In this document: piece after piece, positions 32,337 through 35,878 of the stretch
Layout: each line of letters opens with the position of its first letter
How positions within the stretch are numbered: position 1 is the stretch's first letter
Source: an uncultured Paracoccaceae bacterium
Lineage (GTDB): Bacteria; Pseudomonadota; Alphaproteobacteria; Rhizobiales; Amorphaceae
Direction: 5' to 3'
DNA length: 35,878 nt
NCBI GenBank assembly: GCA_937884725.1
Contig: CAKZYH010000479.1
Span: 1-35,878 of the forward strand
Notes under the pieces: generated by a model
Told to the model about the DNA's origin: nothing
Seen by the model: the letters and a program-made list of their open reading frames with translations, nothing else
Databases searched by the model: none
Translations under genes and position numbers: made by a program

Positions 32337-33176
32337 ATGCGTTCTTTCGCGCTCCCTATCGTCAGTGTCGCCTGCGCACTCCTCGTTGGAGGGTGCGTGG
32401 TGGACCAAGCTGTGACTGGCTCGGGCCGCGTGATCGACCCGAGCGCTGGCTCGCCCACAAATATCGCGTCATTGACCGATGTGGTGACCGCCAACCCGTC
32501 CGATCCCAACGCCTTCAACATGCGCGGCACAGCCTATGGCCGCGCGGGCAAGCTCACCGAAGCGATTGCCGACTTTGATCGCGCGCTGGCACTCAACCCG
32601 CAATATTATCAGGCGTACGCAAACCGCGCCCTCGCCTATCGCCGGCTTGATCAGCCGCAGCGCGCCATGGCGGACTACAACTCTGCTCTGAACATCAACC
32701 CGAGCTATGATCCGGCGCTTGTGGGCCGCGGCAACATCCACCGCCAGCAGGGCAATGACGATCAGGCGCTGGCCGACTTTAACGCCGCCATCGCTGTGAA
32801 CTCCGGCGACCCGCGCGCCTTCCACAACCGTGCGCTGATCTACCAAAAGCGCAATCTGCACTCGTTTGCTGTGGAAGATTTCGGCCAGGCCATCGGCCTC
32901 GATCCCACCGCGCCTGAGCCCTACAACGGCCGCGGCGTCAGCTACCTTGCCACAGGCGATACCGCAGCAGCGCTCGACGATTTCAATCAAGCGCTCCAGC
33001 TCGATCGCAACTACGCGGACGCGTGGACCAATCGCGGTTTGGCGTTGGAGGCCAGCGGCGACATTGATAAAGCGCGCGGGGCGTACAACCGCGCACTTCA
33101 GCTGGTGCCCAACTACGCGCCGGCCAAGGAAGGGTTGGCGCGGATCAATGCGGGCAAGCCCAGGCTTCGCACCTGA
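32337..33176 (+). CDS. TPR-repeat lipoprotein
   Basis: A 279-residue predicted lipoprotein. The signal peptide ends in the lipobox VGGC (Cys20). Beyond a short linker it consists of about six canonical 34-residue TPR units from about residue 55 to 265, such as AFNMRGTAYGRAGKLTEAIADFDRALALNP and similar repeats ending ALNINP, AIAVNS, AIGLDP, ALQLDR and ALQLVP. It resembles NlpI in plan (lipoprotein plus TPR), so a role as an adaptor for envelope hydrolases or proteases is plausible but unproven. ATG 32337 is chosen because GGAG is seven bases upstream; two TTG codons further up are in frame. It is only 36 bases from rpsU and converges on the aminotransferase gene. Confidence 0.93.
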   Translation: MRSFALPIVSVACALLVGGCVVDQAVTGSGRVIDPSAGSPTNIASLTDVVTANPSDPNAFNMRGTAYGRAGKLTEAIADFDRALALNPQYYQAYANRALAYRRLDQPQRAMADYNSALNINPSYDPALVGRGNIHRQQGNDDQALADFNAAIAVNSGDPRAFHNRALIYQKRNLHSFAVEDFGQAIGLDPTAPEPYNGRGVSYLATGDTAAALDDFNQALQLDRNYADAWTNRGLALEASGDIDKARGAYNRALQLVPNYAPAKEGLARINAGKPRLRT

Positions 33177-33191
33177 GCTTGCTGCGCTGTC

Positions 33192-34085
33192 TCACGCGGC
33201 CGCGCGCGCCTTAGAGGACGGACGCACCAGCGCTTGGTAGTCTGTCATCAGGCCGCGCGTGGTATCTCCAACAACGTAACTGTGCGGTCCGATTTCCCCG
33301 ACAGGCGTCACTTCAGCAGCGGTCCCGGTCAGGAAGCACTCCTCGAAGGTGCCCAGCTCCTCGGGCATGATCGCGCGCTCTTGCACTTCGATGCCACGCG
33401 CCTTCGCGAGGTCAATCACGGCGCGCCGGGTGATGCCATCAAGGAAACAGTCCGGCGCGGGGGTGTGCAGCACCCCGTCGCGCAAGAAAAACACGTTGGC
33501 GCCCGTCGCTTCAGCCACTTGCCCGCGATAATCGAGCATCAGCGCGTCCTGATACCCCTTCGCTTCCGCCTCGTGCTTGGAGAGGGTGCAGATCATGTAA
33601 AGGCCCGCCGCCTTGGCGTGACACGGTGCAGAGCGCGGGTCCGGCCGGCGCCAGTCAGAGATCGCCAGGCGGATGCCCTTTTCCAGCAGCGCGGGGTCGA
33701 AGTAGCTCGGCCACGGCCACGCCGCGATGGCCACGTGGATCGTGTTTTTCTGCGCCGAGACGCCCATCATTTCGCTGCCGCGCCACGCGACCGGCCGCAG
33801 ATACGCGTCCGACAAATTGTTGCGGACCATGGTCTCGCGTTTTGCGGCCGAGATCGCCTCCCGGGAAAATGGGAGATCGAAACCCATGGCGGCGGCGGAG
33901 GAGAACAGGCGGTCTGTGTGCGCATCGCACTCAAAGATCTCGCCTTCGTAGGCACGCTCGCCCTCAAACACGGACGAGGCGTAGTGCAGCGCATGGGTGA
34001 GCACGTGAACCTTGGCGTCCTTCCAGGGAACGAACTCCCCATCGAACCAGATTTCACCGTCGCGTTGATCGAAACTCACGGCCAT
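33192..34085 (-). CDS. ilvE: Branched-chain amino acid aminotransferase
   Basis: A 297-residue class IV (fold type IV) PLP aminotransferase that interconverts branched-chain amino acids and their 2-oxo acids. Visible hallmarks are VHVLTHALHYASSVFEGERAY, LRPVAWRGSEMMG, the lysine segment CHAKAAGLYMICTLSKHEA (PLP Schiff base), DALMLDYRGQVAEATGANVFF and the C-terminal ECFLTGTAAEVTPVGEIG. Fold-type-IV relatives include D-amino-acid transaminase and aminodeoxychorismate lyase, but the overall pattern favours IlvE. ATG 34085 has AGGA upstream and removes a basic, non-conserved extension reaching to 34127. It is divergent from the marR gene and may share its operators. Confidence 0.93.
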   Translation of the reverse strand: MAVSFDQRDGEIWFDGEFVPWKDAKVHVLTHALHYASSVFEGERAYEGEIFECDAHTDRLFSSAAAMGFDLPFSREAISAAKRETMVRNNLSDAYLRPVAWRGSEMMGVSAQKNTIHVAIAAWPWPSYFDPALLEKGIRLAISDWRRPDPRSAPCHAKAAGLYMICTLSKHEAEAKGYQDALMLDYRGQVAEATGANVFFLRDGVLHTPAPDCFLDGITRRAVIDLAKARGIEVQERAIMPEELGTFEECFLTGTAAEVTPVGEIGPHSYVVGDTTRGLMTDYQALVRPSSKARAAA

Positions 34086-34135
34086 CGTCCTGCGTCTCCT
34101 CGCCCGTTTTCTAGCCGGCTTGCTCACATTTCACG

Positions 34136-34158
34136 CAAGAGAAATAATATTACTCTTG
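34136..34158. promoter_or_regulatory. AT-rich palindrome, candidate MarR operator near ilvE
   Basis: Arms CAAGAG and CTCTTG flank an 11-base AT-only core that itself contains the palindrome TAATATTA. A further inverted pair, TGCTCA and TGAGCA, brackets the left and right sides. It is 50 bases upstream of the ilvE start in a region much AT-richer than the rest of the window. MarR proteins commonly bind such 16-20 bp dyads. Confidence 0.45.
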
Positions 34159-34223
34159 AGCAGTGATCTAACTAAGCAATATCCGTTTCTGGTCGGGCGT
34201 AGTTATGGGTTGTTGCGAGTTGC

Positions 34224-34238
34224 GTCAATATCATTGAC
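34224..34238. promoter_or_regulatory. Dyad overlapping a -35-like box upstream of marR
   Basis: GTCAAT-ATC-ATTGAC is a perfect 6+6 dyad. Its right arm overlaps TTGACA (34234-34239), a consensus-like -35 hexamer for the plus-strand marR operon. The matching -10 is weak. The overlap would suit autorepression by the MarR protein encoded 80 bases downstream. Confidence 0.45.
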
Positions 34239-34318
34239 ATAATTTTTGCCTCGCGAAACGGAGCTATGCGCGATACTCATTGCGCAAGCAGCAACGACAA
34301 AGAGGGGCTGGCGCTCTG

Positions 34319-34810
34319 GTGGATTTCGATGCGCCCGTCCCAGACAACGGTGAGGCCGACACGCCGGACTATAGGCTGATCGAGCTCTTGTTCTTCGGCT
34401 ACCGCGATTTTATCGGCATCGCCGACGCCGCGCTGACCGCCTATGGCTACGGGCGCGCGCACCACCGGGTGCTGCACTTTGTGCATCGCAACCGGGACCT
34501 CACCGTGGGTGAGCTGCTCGCGATCCTCAAAATCTCGAAGCAGGCCGCAGCGCGGGTCATCAAAACGCTGACGGACGACGGTATGATCATCACCCATCCC
34601 GGCGAAGACGACCGGCGGGAGCGCCATCTCACCACGACGACGAAGGGTGCTCAGCTCGCCGATCACCTGTCGCAGCTACAAAGCGAGCGCATTCGCTCCG
34701 CAATCGCGGATCTCCCCGCCGATAGCCGCGACGCAGTGGAACGCTTTTTGATGCGTCTCGTCGAACCAGCAGAACGACTAGAGGTGGAGCGGTTAACCGA
34801 CAAAGCGTAA
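34319..34810 (+). CDS. petP: MarR family transcriptional regulator (PetP-like)
   Basis: A 163-residue winged-helix regulator. The recognition region is LTVGELLAILKISKQAAARVIKTLTDDGMI, followed by the MarR wing DDRRERHLTTTTKG. Helical N- and C-terminal segments would form the dimer interface. It is followed 10 bases later by an OmpR-type regulator and then a sensor kinase. The MarR plus response-regulator pair matches petP-petR of Rhodobacter capsulatus, reported to be needed for cytochrome bc1 and c expression. The symbol is given on that order and general resemblance. GTG 34319 is chosen for the GAGGGG upstream; a TTG at 34280 is an in-frame alternative. Confidence 0.85.
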   Translation: MDFDAPVPDNGEADTPDYRLIELLFFGYRDFIGIADAALTAYGYGRAHHRVLHFVHRNRDLTVGELLAILKISKQAAARVIKTLTDDGMIITHPGEDDRRERHLTTTTKGAQLADHLSQLQSERIRSAIADLPADSRDAVERFLMRLVEPAERLEVERLTDKA

Positions 34811-34820
34811 GCTACAGCTC

Positions 34821-35540
34821 ATGCGCGGTGAACATGTCCCTGACGCACGATTGTCGGTGTCGGCCGACGACGCCCCCCATGTGCTGGTGGTCGATGACGA
34901 CCAGCGCATCCGTTCGCTTTTGGAGCGCTTTTTGCTCAAAGAGGGTGTGCGCGTCACCGCGGCGTCCGATGCCACCGAGGCGCGGCGCAAACTCAGCACT
35001 TTCGTCTACGACGCAGCGATCCTCGACGTGATGATGCCCGGCGAAGACGGATTCTCGCTCCTCGCCGACATCAAATCGCAGCACGAAATGCCGGTGCTGA
35101 TGCTGACCGCCAAGGCTGAGCCTGACGCCCGCATCCATGGGCTCGAGACCGGCGCGGACGACTATGTGGCCAAGCCGTTCGAGCCGCGGGAACTCTTGCT
35201 ACGGCTTGGCAACCTCTTGCGTCGCCGTCCTGGGGCCGGCCGTGTCGTGCGCTTTGGCGACTTTTTGTTTGATCGGCAAAAGGAAGAGTTGTCCCGCAAC
35301 GGCGAGCCGGTCCGCCTGACCGACCGCGAACGCCGCCTTCTGAGGCTCCTGTCGGCTCGCCCGGGCGCCACTGTGCCCCGCCAGGCGCTGATTGTGGACG
35401 ACAGCCAAGGCGACCGCGCCATCGACGTGCAGATCAACAGGCTCCGGCGCAAGCTCGACGACGACGCGGCCGATCCGAAATTTCTGCAGACAATCCGCGG
35501 CTCCGGCTACCGCCTGAACGCTGAGCCTGAACGGGAATGA
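34821..35540 (+). CDS. petR: OmpR-type response regulator (PetR-like)
   Basis: A 239-residue two-component regulator. The receiver domain has the acidic pocket D25-D27, phosphoacceptor D69 in AILDVMMPGEDG, T96 in LMLTAKAE and K118 in VAKPFEP, all intact. The DNA-binding winged helix (about 140-235) contains RLTDRERRLLRLL and DVQINRLRRKLDDDAADPKFLQTIRGSGYRL. VLVVDDDQRIRSLLERFL and TEARRKL resemble PetR. It lies 10 bases behind the MarR gene, and its TGA overlaps the kinase ATG (ATGA), so regulator and kinase are probably cognate. The targets cannot be deduced from this window. Confidence 0.95.
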   Translation: MRGEHVPDARLSVSADDAPHVLVVDDDQRIRSLLERFLLKEGVRVTAASDATEARRKLSTFVYDAAILDVMMPGEDGFSLLADIKSQHEMPVLMLTAKAEPDARIHGLETGADDYVAKPFEPRELLLRLGNLLRRRPGAGRVVRFGDFLFDRQKEELSRNGEPVRLTDRERRLLRLLSARPGATVPRQALIVDDSQGDRAIDVQINRLRRKLDDDAADPKFLQTIRGSGYRLNAEPERE

Positions 35541-35878
35541 CCCTCACCGCCCCTGCCACTCCCGAACAGCGGGAGCGCCCGAAGGCCCGGCCGCTGTGGC
35601 GTCGGGTCCTGCGCTGGCTTGGCTTTCCGCCGCCGCTTGAGCGCTGGCTGCGCCGGCACCTGCCCCGCCGTCTGTTTCCGCGCTCGCTGCTCATCATCGT
35701 CCTCCCGATGCTCATCTTGCAGTCGGTGGTCGCATTCGTCTTTCTCGACCGCCACTGGGAAGGCATGACGGTCCGGCTGTCCGAGGCCACCGCCAGCGAA
35801 CTTGCCACCCTCGCAGACCTCATCGAGCAGCTGCCCCCCGAAGAGCACGAGGCGATCCTCGCGGTAGCCTCAGATCGG
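35537..35878 (+). CDS. Sensor histidine kinase, N-terminal fragment (cut by window edge)
   Basis: The first 114 codons of a membrane protein continue past the window end. A cytoplasmic basic N-terminus of about 50 residues (many Arg and Trp, RRVLRWLGF and RWLRRHLPRRLFPRS) precedes one helix, LLIIVLPMLILQSVVAFVFL. A periplasmic segment then begins DRHWEGMTVRLSEATASELATLADLIEQLPPEE. This matches the N-terminal layout of OmpR-cognate kinases of the EnvZ/HAMP type. No kinase motif is yet visible, so the call rests on this layout, the ATGA overlap with the response regulator, and gene order. Confidence 0.85.
   Translation, partial: MTLTAPATPEQRERPKARPLWRRVLRWLGFPPPLERWLRRHLPRRLFPRSLLIIVLPMLILQSVVAFVFLDRHWEGMTVRLSEATASELATLADLIEQLPPEEHEAILAVASDR

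Overview
The window is a gene-dense, GC-rich alphaproteobacterial chromosome segment, most likely from the Hyphomicrobiales (Rhizobiales). The evidence is lipid A/Kdo genes (lpxK, waaA) next to DUF4170, a CysQ-like phosphatase and PmbA; a DUF6101 protein beside ubiA; a PetP/PetR-like MarR plus response regulator pair; and paired M16 peptidases behind lspA. I count 31 protein genes, the first and last cut by the window edges. I found no tRNA, rRNA, CRISPR array, insertion sequence or phage gene. Fourteen of the 31 chosen starts are GTG or TTG, and many neighbours overlap by 1-4 bases, so translational coupling is common.

Layout. (1) 1-4700, minus strand: pmbA > cysQ-like > DUF4170 > waaA > lpxK, an envelope operon interrupted by two tandem palindromic repeats (2193-2297). 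(2) 4899-8592: DUF6101 (+) facing ubiA (-), then purD (+) facing a DUF2848 gene (-). (3) 8606-18158, minus strand: a compact cellulose module. It has a 950-residue membrane PAS-GGDEF-EAL protein whose catalytic motifs are degenerate, a single-chain BcsA-BcsB cellulose synthase of about 1430 residues, an anchored TPR protein, and a clear intrinsic terminator. (4) 18155-22124, minus strand: algH > thrC > M16 peptidase > GNAT, running directly into the GGDEF-EAL gene. (5) 22282-30020, plus strand: peroxiredoxin, ileS, lspA, a BamF-like lipoprotein, one catalytic and one non-catalytic M16 protein. (6) 30109-33176, plus strand: ydcH, purE, purK, a structured leader, rpsU, and a TPR lipoprotein. (7) 33192-35878: a branched-chain aminotransferase (-) divergent from marR, an OmpR-type regulator and a truncated sensor kinase (+), with palindromes in the shared upstream region.

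How the genes work together. Most of the window is housekeeping: lipid A core assembly, ubiquinone, purine and threonine synthesis, isoleucyl-tRNA charging and lipoprotein processing. The least ordinary part is the cellulose locus. The synthase is a BcsAB fusion with intact glycosyltransferase motifs and an intact PilZ c-di-GMP site. It is flanked by a GGDEF-EAL protein that probably senses or scaffolds rather than makes or degrades c-di-GMP. In place of BcsC there is a TPR protein without an outer-membrane barrel, and no BcsZ cellulase is present in the window.
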